From Zoogloea sp. (GTDB lineage: Bacteria > Pseudomonadota > Gammaproteobacteria > Burkholderiales > Rhodocyclaceae): DNA of 64,000 bases. The stretch lies in NCBI RefSeq assembly GCF_023150065.1, contig NZ_JAKLLN010000003.1:238142-302141 (forward strand). Direction: 5' to 3'. The notes below the pieces were generated by a model, which saw only the letters and a program-made list of their open reading frames with translations, made no database searches and had not been told where the DNA came from. Positions 52,220 to 62,256 of this stretch are shown piece by piece (positions within the stretch are counted from its first letter, which is position 1; the number at the start of each line of letters is the position of its first letter). Position numbers and translations under genes: made by a program.

Positions 52220-54337
52220 TCAGGCCATGCCGGTGGCGGCCAGGATGAGGTCGATAAGCTTGATCCCCACGAAGGGCACCAGGATGCCGCCGAGGCCGTA
52301 GATGGCCAGATTGCGACGCAGCAGCGCGGCGGCCCCGACGGGGCGATAGGACACGCCCTTGAGTGCCAGGGGGATCAGGAACACGATGATCAGCGCGTTG
52401 AAGATCACCGCCGAAAGGATGGCCGACCCCGGGCTGCTGAGCCCCATCACGTTGAGGGCAGCCAGCTGGGGATAGGTGCCGACGAAGGCCGCCGGAATGA
52501 TCGCGAAATACTTGGCGATGTCGTTGGCAATGCTGAAGGTGGTCAGTGAGCCCCGTGTCATCAGCATCTGCTTGCCGGTCTCCACCACCTCGATGAGCTT
52601 GGTGGGGTTGGAGTCCAGGTCCACCATGTTGCCGGCCTCCTTGGCGGCCTGGGTACCGGTGTTCATGGCCACCGCCACGTCGGCCTGGGCCAGCGCCGGG
52701 GCATCGTTGGTACCGTCGCCGGTCATCGCCACCAGGCGGCCTTCGGCCTGGTACTGGCGGATCAGCGCCAGCTTGGCTTCCGGTGTGGCCTCCGACAGAA
52801 AGTCGTCCACCCCGGCCTCCGCGGCGATGGCGGCGGCCGTCACGCGGTTGTCGCCCGTCACCATCACGGTCTTGATGCCCATCCGGCGCAGCTCGGCAAA
52901 GCGCTCCTTGATGCCGCCCTTGACGATGTCCTTGAGTTCGATCACGCCGAGAACGCGCTTCCCCTCCGACACCACCAGCGGTGTGCTGCCACGGCGTGCC
53001 ACCTCCTCGACCCGGGCACTGACCGAGGCCGGGAAGCTGCCCCCCAGGCTTTCCACATGGCGCCGGATCGCATCGGTTGCGCCCTTCCGGATCTGCTTGA
53101 CTGCGGCCACGGTCGTGGCGCCTTCGCTGCCCGGCGCGCCTCCGATATCCACGCCGCTCATGCGCGTCTGGGCAGAGAAATGCACGAAATGGGCGTCGAG
53201 GGCGTGAATGTCCCGCTCGCGCAGCGAATATTTCTGTTTGGCCAACACAACGATGCTGCGGCCTTCGGGTGTTTCGTCCGCAAGGGAGGCGAGCTGGGCG
53301 GCATCGGCCAACTCCGCATCGCTGACACCATCCGCCGGCAAAAAGGCCGAGGCCTGGCGGTTGCCGAGGGTGATCGTCCCGGTCTTGTCCATCAGCAGCA
53401 CATCCACGTCGCCCGCCGCCTCCACGGCCCGGCCGGATGTGGCGATCACGTTGGCCTGCATCATGCGGCTCATGCCGGCCACGCCGATTGCCGACAGCAG
53501 GCCGGCGATAGTGGTGGGGATCAGGCACACCAGCAGAGCCACCAGCACCGTCACGCCGACCGGCTTTCCGGCACCGGACACGTCCACGCTGAACAGGGAG
53601 AAGGGCAGCAGCGTTACGGTAACCCCCAGGAAAACAATGGTCAGGGCCACCAGCAGGATGGTCAGTGCGATCTCATTGGGGGTCTTCTGGCGCTTGGCGT
53701 TTTCCACCATGGCGATCATGCGGTCCACGAAAGTCTCGCCGGGGTTGGCGGTGACACGCACGACGATCCAGTCCGACAGCACACGGGTGCCGCCGGTCAC
53801 CGCCGAGAAGTCACCGCCCGATTCCCGGATGACTGGAGCTGACTCACCGGTAATGGCCGATTCATCCACCGAGGCAACGCCCTCGATGACTTCGCCGTCG
53901 GCAGGGATGACCGACTGGCCGATGTCGCCGGCCTCGACCACGACGATGTCGCCCTTGCGCAGATCGCCGCCCTGCACCAGCTGCCACGGGGCGCCGTAGT
54001 GGGGCGCCTGCAGCTTCTTGGCCCAGGTCTCCTTCTTGAGCCCGCGCAGCGATGCAGCCTGGGCCTTGCTGCGGCCCTCGGCCAAGGCTTCCGCAAAATT
54101 GGCAAAGAGCACGGTGAACCAGAGCCAAAGGGCGATGGCGACGACGAAGCCGGCCGGCGCTTCACCTTCGCCAGCCAGCGCCTGGATGGCCAGCAAGGTG
54201 GTCAGGATGCTGCCCACGTACACCACGAACATCACGGGGTTGTGCCACTGCACCGCCGGACTGAGCTTGCGGAAAGCTTCGCGCAGCGCCGGCACCACCA
54301 GGGCGGGATCAAAAAGTGTAAAGGTCTTGTTGCTCAT
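52220..54337 (-). CDS. kdpB: K+-transporting P-type ATPase subunit KdpB
   Basis: The protein has 705 residues. It is the catalytic P-type ATPase of KdpFABC. Conserved sites are TGESAPV (actuator domain), [11 protein letters not shown] (phosphorylated Asp), [24 protein letters not shown] (hinge) and KADEERFxx-like membrane regions. The helices that contact KdpA are seen near the N-terminus and at 215-285. ATP hydrolysis here drives K+ through KdpA. GAGGAGA precedes the ATG, ten bases after kdpA. Confidence 0.97.
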   Translation of the reverse strand: MSNKTFTLFDPALVVPALREAFRKLSPAVQWHNPVMFVVYVGSILTTLLAIQALAGEGEAPAGFVVAIALWLWFTVLFANFAEALAEGRSKAQAASLRGLKKETWAKKLQAPHYGAPWQLVQGGDLRKGDIVVVEAGDIGQSVIPADGEVIEGVASVDESAITGESAPVIRESGGDFSAVTGGTRVLSDWIVVRVTANPGETFVDRMIAMVENAKRQKTPNEIALTILLVALTIVFLGVTVTLLPFSLFSVDVSGAGKPVGVTVLVALLVCLIPTTIAGLLSAIGVAGMSRMMQANVIATSGRAVEAAGDVDVLLMDKTGTITLGNRQASAFLPADGVSDAELADAAQLASLADETPEGRSIVVLAKQKYSLRERDIHALDAHFVHFSAQTRMSGVDIGGAPGSEGATTVAAVKQIRKGATDAIRRHVESLGGSFPASVSARVEEVARRGSTPLVVSEGKRVLGVIELKDIVKGGIKERFAELRRMGIKTVMVTGDNRVTAAAIAAEAGVDDFLSEATPEAKLALIRQYQAEGRLVAMTGDGTNDAPALAQADVAVAMNTGTQAAKEAGNMVDLDSNPTKLIEVVETGKQMLMTRGSLTTFSIANDIAKYFAIIPAAFVGTYPQLAALNVMGLSSPGSAILSAVIFNALIIVFLIPLALKGVSYRPVGAAALLRRNLAIYGLGGILVPFVGIKLIDLILAATGMA

Positions 54338-54347
54338 GTCATTCTCC

Positions 54348-56147
54348 TCAGGCCGTCATCCACAGCATCAGGTGCTCGACCACCGGCCCCAGGGCCAGTG
54401 CCGGCACGTAGTTGAGCAAGCCCACCAGTAACACCGTGCCGATCAGCAGGGTGACAAAGAGCGGACCGTGGGTCGGCATCGTTCCCGCGCCCACCGGAAT
54501 CCGTTTCTTGGCAGCCAGAGAACCCGCCATGGCCAGCACCGGCACGATCACGCCAAATCGTCCGAACCACATGGCGATGCCCAGCAGGACGTTGTAGAAG
54601 GGGGTGTTGGCGGACAGGCCCGCGAAGGCACTGCCGTTGTTGTTGGCGGCCGACGTGAGGGCGTACAGGATTTCGGAAAAACCATGGGCCCCCGGATTGG
54701 CGATGCCTGCGCGGCCGGCTTCGGTGGTCACCGCGATGGCTGTGCCCAGCAGCACGAGCAAGGGCGTCACGAGAATGGCGATGGCGCTCATCTTCATCTC
54801 GTAGGCTTCAATCTTCTTGCCCAGATACTCCGGGGTACGGCCAATCATCAGGCCGGAGATGAATACGGCCAGGATGGCAAACACCAGCATGCCGTAGAGA
54901 CCCGTGCCGACACCGCCAAATACCACCTCACCAAGCTGCATGTTGGCCAGGGGCACCAGCCCTCCGAGAGGGGTGAATGAGTCATGCATGGCGTTGACCG
55001 CTCCACAGGAGGCGGCCGTGGTGACGGTCGCAAAAAGCGCGGAACTGGCGATGCCGAAGCGGACCTCCTTGCCCTCCATGTTCCCGCCCGATTGCAGCGC
55101 GCTGACGCCCTGATCGACGCCCAGTGCAGCAACCAGCGGATTGCCCTGCTGCTCGAAGCGCATTGCGCCCCAGGCCATGAACACGAACATCAGGGTCATG
55201 GCGGAGAGCACGGCCCACCCCTGACGTTCATCTCCCACCATTCGCCCGAAAGACAGGCACAGGGCGGCCGGTATCAGGAAGATCGCCAGCATCTCGATGA
55301 GATTGGTGAGCGGCGTGGGGTTTTCGAAGGGATGGGCCGAATTGGCATTGAAGAAGCCGCCACCGTTGGTGCCGAGCATCTTGATGGCCTCCTGGGAAGC
55401 GACCGGCCCCATGGCGAGGGTCTGGGTACGGGTTTCGGCAGGCTTCGTCAGGGGGCTGCCCTTGTCGTCCTTCAGGGCCTGCCCATCCGCATCGAACAGC
55501 GGTGCGTCGTAACGGGTGACCTCCACCGTCGTCACGTCGCGATAGGCGTCGAGGTTCTGGATCACCCCCTGGCTGACCAGCAGCACGGCGATCAGGACAG
55601 ACAGCGGCAACAACAGGTACAACGTTGCCCGGGTCAGATCCACCCAGGCGTTCCCGAGCGTGGCGGTGCTGTGACGGGCGATGCCACGGATCAGGGCAAT
55701 CACCACGACAATGCCCGTAGCCGCGGAAAGAAAGTTCTGCACGGTCAGGCCAAGCATCTGGACCAGGTAGCCCATCGTCGATTCGCCGGCATAGCCCTGC
55801 CAGTTCGTATTGGTCACGAAGCTGATGGCCGTGTTGAAGGCCGAATCCGGTGCAACAGCGGCCATGTGCTCAGGATTGAGAGGCAGTCCGGCCTGGAGTC
55901 GCTGAAGCGCGTAAACCGCCACGACACCCAGGGCATTGAACAGCAAGAGGGCGAGCGCATAGCGCAAGCCGCCCATCTCCTCGTCGGCCTTCACGCCGCT
56001 CAGGCGATACAGGATGTTTTCCACCGGGCGGGCGCGATGGAAACGTCCTTCCATGACGTAAGCGATGTAGCGGCCGAGGGGTTTGGCCGACAACAGCAGC
56101 GCCGCCAGGAAAACCCCCAACAGAAGCCAGGCATTGGAGGTCATCAT
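54348..56147 (-). CDS. kdpA: K+-transporting ATPase channel subunit KdpA
   Basis: The protein has 599 residues and about ten membrane helices. It is a TrkH/KtrB-like K+ channel subunit that binds K+ from the periplasm. Filter regions include [35 protein letters not shown], and [14 protein letters not shown]; the phrase [16 protein letters not shown] is typical. The ATG at 56147 overlaps the kdpF stop (ATGA) with GGAGG seven bases upstream. Confidence 0.97.
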   Translation of the reverse strand: MMTSNAWLLLGVFLAALLLSAKPLGRYIAYVMEGRFHRARPVENILYRLSGVKADEEMGGLRYALALLLFNALGVVAVYALQRLQAGLPLNPEHMAAVAPDSAFNTAISFVTNTNWQGYAGESTMGYLVQMLGLTVQNFLSAATGIVVVIALIRGIARHSTATLGNAWVDLTRATLYLLLPLSVLIAVLLVSQGVIQNLDAYRDVTTVEVTRYDAPLFDADGQALKDDKGSPLTKPAETRTQTLAMGPVASQEAIKMLGTNGGGFFNANSAHPFENPTPLTNLIEMLAIFLIPAALCLSFGRMVGDERQGWAVLSAMTLMFVFMAWGAMRFEQQGNPLVAALGVDQGVSALQSGGNMEGKEVRFGIASSALFATVTTAASCGAVNAMHDSFTPLGGLVPLANMQLGEVVFGGVGTGLYGMLVFAILAVFISGLMIGRTPEYLGKKIEAYEMKMSAIAILVTPLLVLLGTAIAVTTEAGRAGIANPGAHGFSEILYALTSAANNNGSAFAGLSANTPFYNVLLGIAMWFGRFGVIVPVLAMAGSLAAKKRIPVGAGTMPTHGPLFVTLLIGTVLLVGLLNYVPALALGPVVEHLMLWMTA

Positions 56148-56236
56148 GAGAAGTCCTCCGGCTTGAGAAGCGCCACCAGCAAATAGACGAGCAGCGCAGC
56201 GGCCGCAATGGCCCCAAGGACATAAGGCCAGCTCAT
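56144..56236 (-). CDS. kdpF: K+-transporting ATPase small subunit KdpF
   Basis: A 30-residue single membrane helix: [20 protein letters not shown] continuing to ALLKPEDFS. Length, one helix and the closing LLKPE(D/R)F match KdpF, which stabilises the Kdp complex. It overlaps kdpA by four bases (ATGA) and is itself overlapped by the preceding 30-residue frame. Confidence 0.9.
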   Translation of the reverse strand: MSWPYVLGAIAAAALLVYLLVALLKPEDFS

Positions 56237-56325
56237 TTCTGGTCTCCCAGACGGTCGCATCCGACCGCGAGCCCCATCACCAATGCCAGGAAGACGGCGG
56301 TGATGGCGAGATAAACGAGATCCAT
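56233..56325 (-). CDS. 30-residue membrane peptide, first gene of the kdp operon
   Basis: An ATG at 56325, after AAGGGGA, opens a 30-codon frame: [20 protein letters not shown] then [10 protein letters not shown]. It would be a single membrane helix with a short charged tail. Its TGA overlaps the kdpF ATG by four bases. Very short membrane peptides with a similar start (MDL.YL) and a CDRL-type tail are, as I recall, found before kdpF in other Proteobacteria without a known role. It may be a Kdp accessory subunit or a translational leader. Confidence 0.65.
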   Translation of the reverse strand: MDLVYLAITAVFLALVMGLAVGCDRLGDQK

Positions 56326-56605
56326 GAATTCCCCTTTCGGTTCGAACTATTCGGCCTCTTCATGCTAGGGAAGAGGGCATCAAAAAATTCGAAAAAGGGG
56401 AGGGCTGCAGATAAAGGACTTGTAAAAATGGGGGGCACCGCCACGAAGACAGGCGGATTGACCCGACCGGAATGCACCATCCGGTGGGTTGCAGGGAAAA
56501 GGGAAACGGAAGGACGAGGGGCGTCGGCCCACGCTTTCGCTCGCTGGAGCGAGCTCACTCACCCCAAAACGGGGGACTCAGGCAGGACGCCTCATCTTGC
56601 CGCGC
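56326..56605 (-). promoter_or_regulatory. kdp promoter region; also mnmE 3' hairpins
   Basis: No gene is seen in these 280 bases. The side near kdp is AT-rich; on the minus strand TTTTTACAAGTCCTTTAT (about 56412-56429) and TTTTTCGAATTTTTT (56383-56398) resemble the T-rich, A-rich target of KdpE. On the mnmE side two stems appear: CCCC-GTTTT-GGGG (56562-56574) and GCTCGCT/AGCGAGC (56539-56554), neither with a U-run. The promoter call is by position only. Confidence 0.4.
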
Positions 56606-57952
56606 TTACTTCCCTATACAAAAACGCGAAAAGATCACCCCCAGCAGATCATCCGGGGTGAACTCCCCGGTGATCTCATTGACCGCCTCCTGGGCCAGGC
56701 GCAGCTCTTCGGCCATCAGCTCGAGGGCGTGGCGGGCATCCAGGGCAGCCTCGACCCGGGCCAGGGCTTCGCGCAGGGCGATGAGGTGACGCTCGCGGGC
56801 GAGGATCACGTCCTCCCCGTGGCGGTGCCAGCCTGCCACCCGCAGCAGCTCGGCACGCAGCAGCTCGACGCCCTGATCGGCCTTGGCGGAGAGGTAGAGG
56901 CTGATGCCGGCAGCGTCCTCGGTGCGCCCGGGCTGACGCGCCAGCAGGTCCACCTTGTTGAAGACGGTGATGCGCTCAACCCCCGCCGGCAGGCGGGCAT
57001 CGATGGCGGCGTCGGCATCGGTGAGACCGGCCCGCACGTCCACCAGGCGCACCACCACGTCGGCACGCTCGATCTCCTGCCAGGTGCGGGCAATGCCAAT
57101 CTTCTCGACTTCGTCGGTGGTGTCGCGCAGCCCGGCGGTGTCGGTGATGTGCAGCGGGATGCCCTCGATCTGGATGGTCTCGCGCAGGGCGTCGCGGGTG
57201 GTGCCGGCGATGTCGGTGACGATGGCCCGCTCCTCACCGGCGAGCCGGTTGAGCAGGCTGGACTTGCCGACGTTGGGCTGCCCCACCAGCACCACGTGCA
57301 GGCCATTGCGCAGCAGGCTGCCCTGGCGCGCCCGGTCGAGGATGGCACGCAGCTCGGCGGCCACCACCTCGATGCGCTCGAAGGCCCTGGCCTCGATCAG
57401 GAAATCCACGTCCTCGTCAGGAAAATCGAGGGTCGCCTCGACCAGCATGCGCAGGTCGATCAGGCGGTCACACAGCCCCTGGACTTCGCGGGAGAAACTG
57501 CCGGTGAGGGAGCGGACCGCCGAGCGGGCCGCAGCGGCCGTGGAGGCCTCGATGAGATCGGCAACGCTTTCGGCCTGGGCCAGGTCGAGCTTGCCGTTGA
57601 GGAAGGCCCGGCGGGTGAATTCGCCGGGTTCGGCGAGACGGGCGCCCAGCTCGAGGCAGCGGGTCAGCAGCATCTGCATGACCACCGGGCCGCCGTGGCC
57701 CTGGAGCTCGATGACGTCTTCGCCGGTAAAGGAGTTGGGCGCCGGGAAGTAGAGGAGGAGGCCTTCGTCGATCAGCCCGCCGCTGCCGTCCCGGAAGCGG
57801 GCAAACTGGGCGATCCGGGCTTGCGGCTCGCGGCCGCCGAGAGTGGCCGCGAGCGGGGAGAGACTCGGTCCGGAGATCCGGACCACGCCGATGCCACCGC
57901 GCCCGGGGGCGGTGGCAATCGCCGCAATGGGCTCACTCGGCCGGCTTGCCAC
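56606..57952 (-). CDS. mnmE: tRNA uridine-5-carboxymethylaminomethyl GTPase MnmE
   Basis: The protein has 448 residues. An N-terminal folate-binding domain ([15 protein letters not shown]), helical domain ([19 protein letters not shown]; split between two helices) and inserted G domain with G1 [10 protein letters not shown]2 GTTRD, G3 DTAG and G4 NKVD are in order. The essential C-terminal FCIGK is intact. With MnmG it modifies the wobble uridine of several tRNAs. It starts at a GTG overlapping the yidC 3' end by 20 nt. Confidence 0.95.
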   Translation of the reverse strand: MASRPSEPIAAIATAPGRGGIGVVRISGPSLSPLAATLGGREPQARIAQFARFRDGSGGLIDEGLLLYFPAPNSFTGEDVIELQGHGGPVVMQMLLTRCLELGARLAEPGEFTRRAFLNGKLDLAQAESVADLIEASTAAAARSAVRSLTGSFSREVQGLCDRLIDLRMLVEATLDFPDEDVDFLIEARAFERIEVVAAELRAILDRARQGSLLRNGLHVVLVGQPNVGKSSLLNRLAGEERAIVTDIAGTTRDALRETIQIEGIPLHITDTAGLRDTTDEVEKIGIARTWQEIERADVVVRLVDVRAGLTDADAAIDARLPAGVERITVFNKVDLLARQPGRTEDAAGISLYLSAKADQGVELLRAELLRVAGWHRHGEDVILARERHLIALREALARVEAALDARHALELMAEELRLAQEAVNEITGEFTPDDLLGVIFSRFCIGK

Positions 57953-59576
57953 CGGCCGCGATCATCCGGTTGATCTGCCATTGCTGGGCAATGGACAGGG
58001 TGTTGTTGACCACCCAGTACAGCACCAGACCGGCCGGGAACCACAGGAACATGAAGGTAAAGAGGATGGGCATCATCATCATCACCTTGGCCTGGATGGG
58101 ATCAGGCGGCGCCGGGTTGAGCTTCATCTGGATGAAGCTGGTGGCACCCATGATCAGCGGCAGGATGTAGAACGGGTCCTTGACCGACAGATCGTGGATC
58201 CAGCCCAGCCAGGGGGCGCCACGCATCTCCACGACACCCAGCAACACCCAGTAGAGGGCGATGAACACCGGGATCTGGATCAGGATGGGCAGACAGCCGC
58301 CGAGGGGGTTCACCTTCTCGCGCTTGTACAGATCCATCATGGCCTGCTGCATCTTCATCTTGTCGTCGCCGTACTGCTCCTTCAGGCGCTGCAGACGCGG
58401 GCCGAGGGTCTTCATCTTGGCCATCGACTTGTAGCTGGCGGCCGACAGGGGGAAGAACAGGGCCTTCAGGGCGATGGTGACCAGGATGATGGCCCAGCCC
58501 CAGTTGCCGGTGAGCTTGTGGAACCACTCCAGCACCCAGAACAGCGGCGCGGCAATGATGGTCAGCCAGCCGTAGTCCACCACCAGGTCGAAGCCCTTGG
58601 CGAACTGTTCGAGGCGGCTCTGCTCCTGGGGGCCGGCGTACAGCGGCATGGACAGCTTGCCGCTCTGGCCCGGGGCGATGGCGGCCACCGGCACGATCAC
58701 ACCGGCAGAGTAGAGGTCGGAGCTCACCTGGTTGGCGAAGAACTCGCGCTCACCCTCGGCAGGCGCCCAGCCGGCCACGAAGTAGTGCTGCACCATCGCC
58801 GCCCAGCCGTCGGAGGCCTTGGTGACGAACTTGGCCTTCTTCGAGGCGATGTCCTCGAAGGAGACCTTCTGGTACTTCTCGGCTTCGGTGTAGAAGGCCG
58901 GGCCGGTGAAGGTCTGCACGCCGAAACCACCGGGCTGCTCCGCCGGCTTGCCGTCACGGGTGAACTGGAAGTAGGCGTGGGGCGCCAGGGCGGCAGCGCT
59001 GCCGTTGGCGATCTCGTAGCTCACATCGGCCACGTAGCTGCCACGCCGGAAGGTGATCAGCTTGCTGACCTTGACACCGTCGGCGGTGGCCGGCGCGTCG
59101 AGGCGCAGGGTCACGGCATCCTCGCCGTCCTTCAGCTCGAGGCTGGAGGCCGCCAGGTTGAACAGGGTCTTGTGATTGGGCAGGCCATTGCCGATCAGGC
59201 CGGTCTGCGCGGCGTAGCTGTGCTTTTCGCCGTTGTCGAAGAGCACGTAGTTGCGCGTGGGATCTTCGGAGGCCTTGTGACGGGTCAGCTCGAGCCGGAC
59301 GATGTCGCCACCCTGGGCCGAGACTTCCGCCACCAGCACATCGGTGCGGATGATGGCCTTGGGTGCCGCAGCCGGCGCTGCCGCCGTGGCATTCTGGCCG
59401 GGCAGGGCGGTGCCGGCCGCCGCAGCGCCCGGCGTCGGCGTGGGAACACCGGCAGCAGAGTTGGCCGTCGCGGCTACGGCCGGGACCGGGGGCTTGTTGT
59501 GCTTCTGCCAGCCGTCCCACAGCATGACCAGGGAAAACGAGAAGACGAGAAGGAGGATCAGACGACGGTTGTCCAT
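57933..59576 (-). CDS. yidC: Membrane protein insertase YidC
   Basis: The protein has 547 residues. An N-terminal helix ([16 protein letters not shown]), a large periplasmic domain with an Ala/Pro-rich linker, and a five-helix core ([32 protein letters not shown], split around helix 2; [45 protein letters not shown] likewise) match YidC1 of Gram-negatives. It inserts and folds inner-membrane proteins, alone or with SecYEG. The ATG at 59576 lies 51 nt after yidD. Confidence 0.96.
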   Translation of the reverse strand: MDNRRLILLLVFSFSLVMLWDGWQKHNKPPVPAVAATANSAAGVPTPTPGAAAAGTALPGQNATAAAPAAAPKAIIRTDVLVAEVSAQGGDIVRLELTRHKASEDPTRNYVLFDNGEKHSYAAQTGLIGNGLPNHKTLFNLAASSLELKDGEDAVTLRLDAPATADGVKVSKLITFRRGSYVADVSYEIANGSAAALAPHAYFQFTRDGKPAEQPGGFGVQTFTGPAFYTEAEKYQKVSFEDIASKKAKFVTKASDGWAAMVQHYFVAGWAPAEGEREFFANQVSSDLYSAGVIVPVAAIAPGQSGKLSMPLYAGPQEQSRLEQFAKGFDLVVDYGWLTIIAAPLFWVLEWFHKLTGNWGWAIILVTIALKALFFPLSAASYKSMAKMKTLGPRLQRLKEQYGDDKMKMQQAMMDLYKREKVNPLGGCLPILIQIPVFIALYWVLLGVVEMRGAPWLGWIHDLSVKDPFYILPLIMGATSFIQMKLNPAPPDPIQAKVMMMMPILFTFMFLWFPAGLVLYWVVNNTLSIAQQWQINRMIAAGGKPAE

Positions 59577-59627
59577 CGGAGTCAGTGTCAGGAAGGAGTT
59601 TGGGGCGGAAGGGTTTGCAAGCGCTGC

Positions 59628-59837
59628 TCAGGGTACCGGATCGTAGCCACCCGCGCTGAACGGATGGCAGCGGCACACACGCCGCGCCGCCAGCCACGAC
59701 CCCTTCAGGGTGCCATGGCGCTCGACAGCCTCAAGGGCATATTCGGAACAGGACGGCACGAAACGGCAGTTGCGTCCCAGCATGGGGCTGATGGCGTAGC
59801 GATAGACCCTGACCAGCGCCAGCACAAGCCGCTTCAC
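59628..59837 (-). CDS. yidD: Membrane insertion factor YidD
   Basis: The protein has 69 residues. Family motif: [20 protein letters not shown] followed by [11 protein letters not shown], with conserved cysteines, and [15 protein letters not shown] near the end. YidD is a small amphipathic protein that helps YidC-dependent insertion. It starts at a GTG overlapping the rnpA stop by four bases (GTGA). Confidence 0.93.
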   Translation of the reverse strand: MKRLVLALVRVYRYAISPMLGRNCRFVPSCSEYALEAVERHGTLKGSWLAARRVCRCHPFSAGGYDPVP

Positions 59838-60331
59838 TTGATCACACCCTGCCTGGGCAGGCGTTCAATCAGAGCGAGCATGTCTTCGCGCAGGGAGCGT
59901 TTACTCACGTCACCAACCTTGGCCGACAATCGTAACACCAGATCGTAGGGCGGCAGGCTTGCACAGGCATGACGGAACACATCGCGACCGATGCGCTTGA
60001 GCAGATTGCGCTGCACCGCCCGCTTGGCGAGCTTCTTCGCCACCACCACACCGAGCCGGGCCGTGCCGGCCTGACCGGGGCAGTAGTGGAGCGCGAAGTA
60101 GCGCCCGCGAACGACACGCCGAAAAGCAAAAACGGATGAAAATTCATCCGTTTTGTGCAGTCGCAAAGACGCGCCGAAGCCGAACCCTGCCGTGTTTTCT
60201 GCTTCATCCGACGGGCCACTGCTGCTGCCTGCCGGGGAAGGAATATCAGGATCGGCCTGGGGGCGAGCCTCAGACGGCGAGACGATGACGGCCCTTGGCG
60301 CGGCGAGCGGCGATGACCTTGCGACCGCCAC
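59834..60331 (-). CDS. rnpA: Ribonuclease P protein component, start uncertain
   Basis: The RNase P protein domain starts near [23 protein letters not shown] and includes [21 protein letters not shown], the RNR-type motif that grips the catalytic RNA. The frame has no ATG or GTG between the rpmH stop and this domain. The nearest conventional start is the GTG at 60331, inside rpmH, giving 165 residues with an unconserved acidic/proline lead. A TTG at 60166 would give 110 residues, slightly short for the family. RnpA helps process the 5' ends of tRNAs. A terminator-like hairpin lies in the first conserved codons. Confidence 0.88.
   Translation of the reverse strand: MAVARSSPLAAPRAVIVSPSEARPQADPDIPSPAGSSSGPSDEAENTAGFGFGASLRLHKTDEFSSVFAFRRVVRGRYFALHYCPGQAGTARLGVVVAKKLAKRAVQRNLLKRIGRDVFRHACASLPPYDLVLRLSAKVGDVSKRSLREDMLALIERLPRQGVIK
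60129..60154 (-). terminator. Terminator-like hairpin inside the rnpA 5' coding region
   Basis: A perfect 12-bp inverted repeat with a two-base centre: AAAACGGATGAA then TTCATCCGTTTT. On the rnpA strand the right arm runs into GTTTTTGCTTTT, so it has both the stem and the U-rich tail of an intrinsic terminator. It falls just after rpmH and within the codons of [11 protein letters not shown]. It could reduce rnpA expression relative to rpmH. Confidence 0.5.
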
Positions 60332-60404
60332 GGGTGGCCATGCGGACCAGGAAGCCGTGGGTGCGCTTGCGACGGACGACGGACGGTTGGTAAGTACGTT
60401 TCAT
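60270..60404 (-). CDS. rpmH: 50S ribosomal protein L34
   Basis: A 44-residue frame from the ATG at 60404: [20 protein letters not shown], then [18 protein letters not shown] and RHRLAV. This is a full-length, canonical bacterial L34, a basic protein of the large subunit. It is first in the rpmH-rnpA-yidD-yidC-mnmE run next to the origin, with a strong promoter upstream. Confidence 0.98.
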   Translation of the reverse strand: MKRTYQPSVVRRKRTHGFLVRMATRGGRKVIAARRAKGRHRLAV

Positions 60405-60437
60405 TTTTCGTGCCCGAAAAGTTGAGTCAAACGCGCA

Positions 60438-60466
60438 ATTTGATACGTTAACCCACTGTTTGTCAA
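60438..60466 (-). promoter_or_regulatory. Promoter of rpmH
   Basis: On the minus strand a perfect -35 (TTGACA, 60466-60461) and a -10 (TCAAAT, 60443-60438, 4 of 6 matches) are separated by 17 bp. The predicted start is about 30 nt before the rpmH ATG. It fires away from dnaA. Confidence 0.7.
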
Positions 60467-60473
60467 GCAGGTT

Positions 60474-60593
60474 TTATCCACCCCCGGCAAACACCAGCCC
60501 GCGCGTGCGCCTCCGCAACTTTCCACAGGCCCGCGCGCACTGTCCAAAGGGCCACCCGCAGCTGTGGATAAGTCCCCTTTGCGCAGGTACAAT
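60474..60593. promoter_or_regulatory. dnaA promoter with DnaA boxes; candidate oriC
   Basis: The 308 bases between rpmH and the dnaA GTG hold a near-perfect DnaA box (TTATCCACC, 60474-60482), a weak one (CTTTCCACA, 60519-60527) and a perfect one on the minus strand (TTATCCACA, 60571-60563). The dnaA -10 is probably TACAAT (60588-60593) with a poor -35 (TGGATA, 60565-60570) lying inside the perfect box, which fits DnaA autorepression. The rpmH-dnaA gap is the usual oriC site in betaproteobacteria, but only the left part is AT-rich. Confidence 0.65.
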
Positions 60594-60712
60594 ACGCGTT
60601 TGGCCAAACGCTTCCCGCGCGCGATTCTGGCCACTCCGGCCCCAAGCCGGGGTCATCCGGAAACGTCCATCCGGTGCGCGTTCTGCCGTCGAAACCCACC
60701 CGCCCAATCATC

Positions 60713-62173
60713 GTGCCCGAAGCCTCATCGTCGCCCCAATGCGCTGCGTTCTGGACGCATTGCCTGAACTGCCTGGAGCAGGAACTCCCCGCCCAGCAGT
60801 TCAAGACCTGGATCCTCCCCCTTCGCGCCGAAGAGCTTGCCGGTGACGACAACGCCGGACTGCGTCTGGTGGCACCGTCCAACTTCCATCGCCAATGGCT
60901 GCGTGACCGCTACCTGCGTCGCATCGAAGAGCTGGGCGAGGAGTTCTTCGGCGGTCTGCCCACCATCGAGGTCAGCCTCGCTCCCGCCGGCGGTCTGCGC
61001 CGGGCCAGCCCTCCGCCGCCCAGTGCACCAGCCCCCGCCGGCGCGGCCCCTGCGCCGGCACCGGCCAATGGCAGCAGCCCGTCTGCGGCACCCGCGGTCA
61101 TGCGCAGCGCCCCTGCCGAAGCCCCGGTGTCCGCCGATGTCGCCAATTACGACAAGTCGCGCCTCAACCCCGACTTCACCTTCGACACCCTGGTCACCGG
61201 CCGCGCCAACGACCTGGCCCGCGCCGCCGCCCTGCAGGTGGCCCAGAACCCGGGCGTGTCCTATAACCCGCTGTTCATCTATGGCGGCGTCGGCCTGGGC
61301 AAGACCCACCTTATCCACGCCCTCGGCAACACCGTGTTCAAGGCCGACCCGCGCAAGGTCATCCGCTACGTGCATGCCGAGGACTACTACGCCGACGTGG
61401 TGCGCGCCTACCAGCAAAAGTCCTTCGACGTCTTCAAGCGCTACTACCGCTCGCTGGACGTGCTGATCATCGACGACATCCAGTTCTTCAATAACAAGAA
61501 CCGGACCCAGGAAGAGTTCTTCCACGCCTTCAACGCCCTCACAGAGGCCAAGAAGCAGATCATCATCACCAGCGACACCTACCCCAAGGACGTCCAGGGC
61601 CTCGAAGACCGCCTCATCTCCCGTTTCGACTGGGGCCTGACGGTGCAGATCGAGCCCCCCGAGCTGGAAATGCGGGTGGCCATTCTCAAGAAGAAGGCCG
61701 AAGTCGAGCGCATCGCCCTCAACGAGGACGTCGCCTTCCTGATCGCCAAGAACCTCCGCTCCAACGTGCGCGAGCTCGAAGGCGCCCTCAAGAAGGTGCT
61801 GGCCTTTGCCCGCTTCCACGGCAAGGAAGTGACGCTGGAGGTGGCCAAGGAAGCCCTTAAAGACCTCCTCAACGCCCACAACCGCCAGCTCACCGCCGAG
61901 TTCATTCAAAAGACGGTGGCCGACTACTACAAGATCAAGGTCGCCGACATGCACTCCAAGAAGCGTACCCGGGTCATCGCCCGGCCGCGCCAGGTGGCCA
62001 TGTTCCTCGCCAAGGATCTCACCCCCATGAGCCTGCCGGCCATCGGCGAGGCCTTCGGCGGCCGCGATCACACCACCGTGCTGCACGCCTGCCGCACCAT
62101 CGCCGAGCTACGACTCGGCGACACCCAGCTCAACCACGACCTGCACGTCCTCACCCAGGTGCTGCGCGGCTGA
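60713..62173 (+). CDS. dnaA: Chromosomal replication initiator DnaA
   Basis: The protein has 486 residues from the GTG at 60713; a GTG at 60674 would add 13 residues. Domain I has [17 protein letters not shown]. Domain II is a Pro/Ala linker of about 60 residues (near 95-150). Domain III AAA+ shows [10 protein letters not shown] (191 onward), Walker [11 protein letters not shown] and [16 protein letters not shown]. Domain IV ends with [13 protein letters not shown] and [15 protein letters not shown], the DnaA-box-binding helix. It melts the origin and controls its own promoter. dnaN follows after 83 nt. Confidence 0.97.
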   Translation: MPEASSSPQCAAFWTHCLNCLEQELPAQQFKTWILPLRAEELAGDDNAGLRLVAPSNFHRQWLRDRYLRRIEELGEEFFGGLPTIEVSLAPAGGLRRASPPPPSAPAPAGAAPAPAPANGSSPSAAPAVMRSAPAEAPVSADVANYDKSRLNPDFTFDTLVTGRANDLARAAALQVAQNPGVSYNPLFIYGGVGLGKTHLIHALGNTVFKADPRKVIRYVHAEDYYADVVRAYQQKSFDVFKRYYRSLDVLIIDDIQFFNNKNRTQEEFFHAFNALTEAKKQIIITSDTYPKDVQGLEDRLISRFDWGLTVQIEPPELEMRVAILKKKAEVERIALNEDVAFLIAKNLRSNVRELEGALKKVLAFARFHGKEVTLEVAKEALKDLLNAHNRQLTAEFIQKTVADYYKIKVADMHSKKRTRVIARPRQVAMFLAKDLTPMSLPAIGEAFGGRDHTTVLHACRTIAELRLGDTQLNHDLHVLTQVLRG

Positions 62174-62256
62174 TGAAACCTTTCGCCCCCAAGATTGCCG
62201 GATGGACGCCCACCGCGCGCCTGCCCCTCTAAATACGATACTGGAGACCTGAGTCC

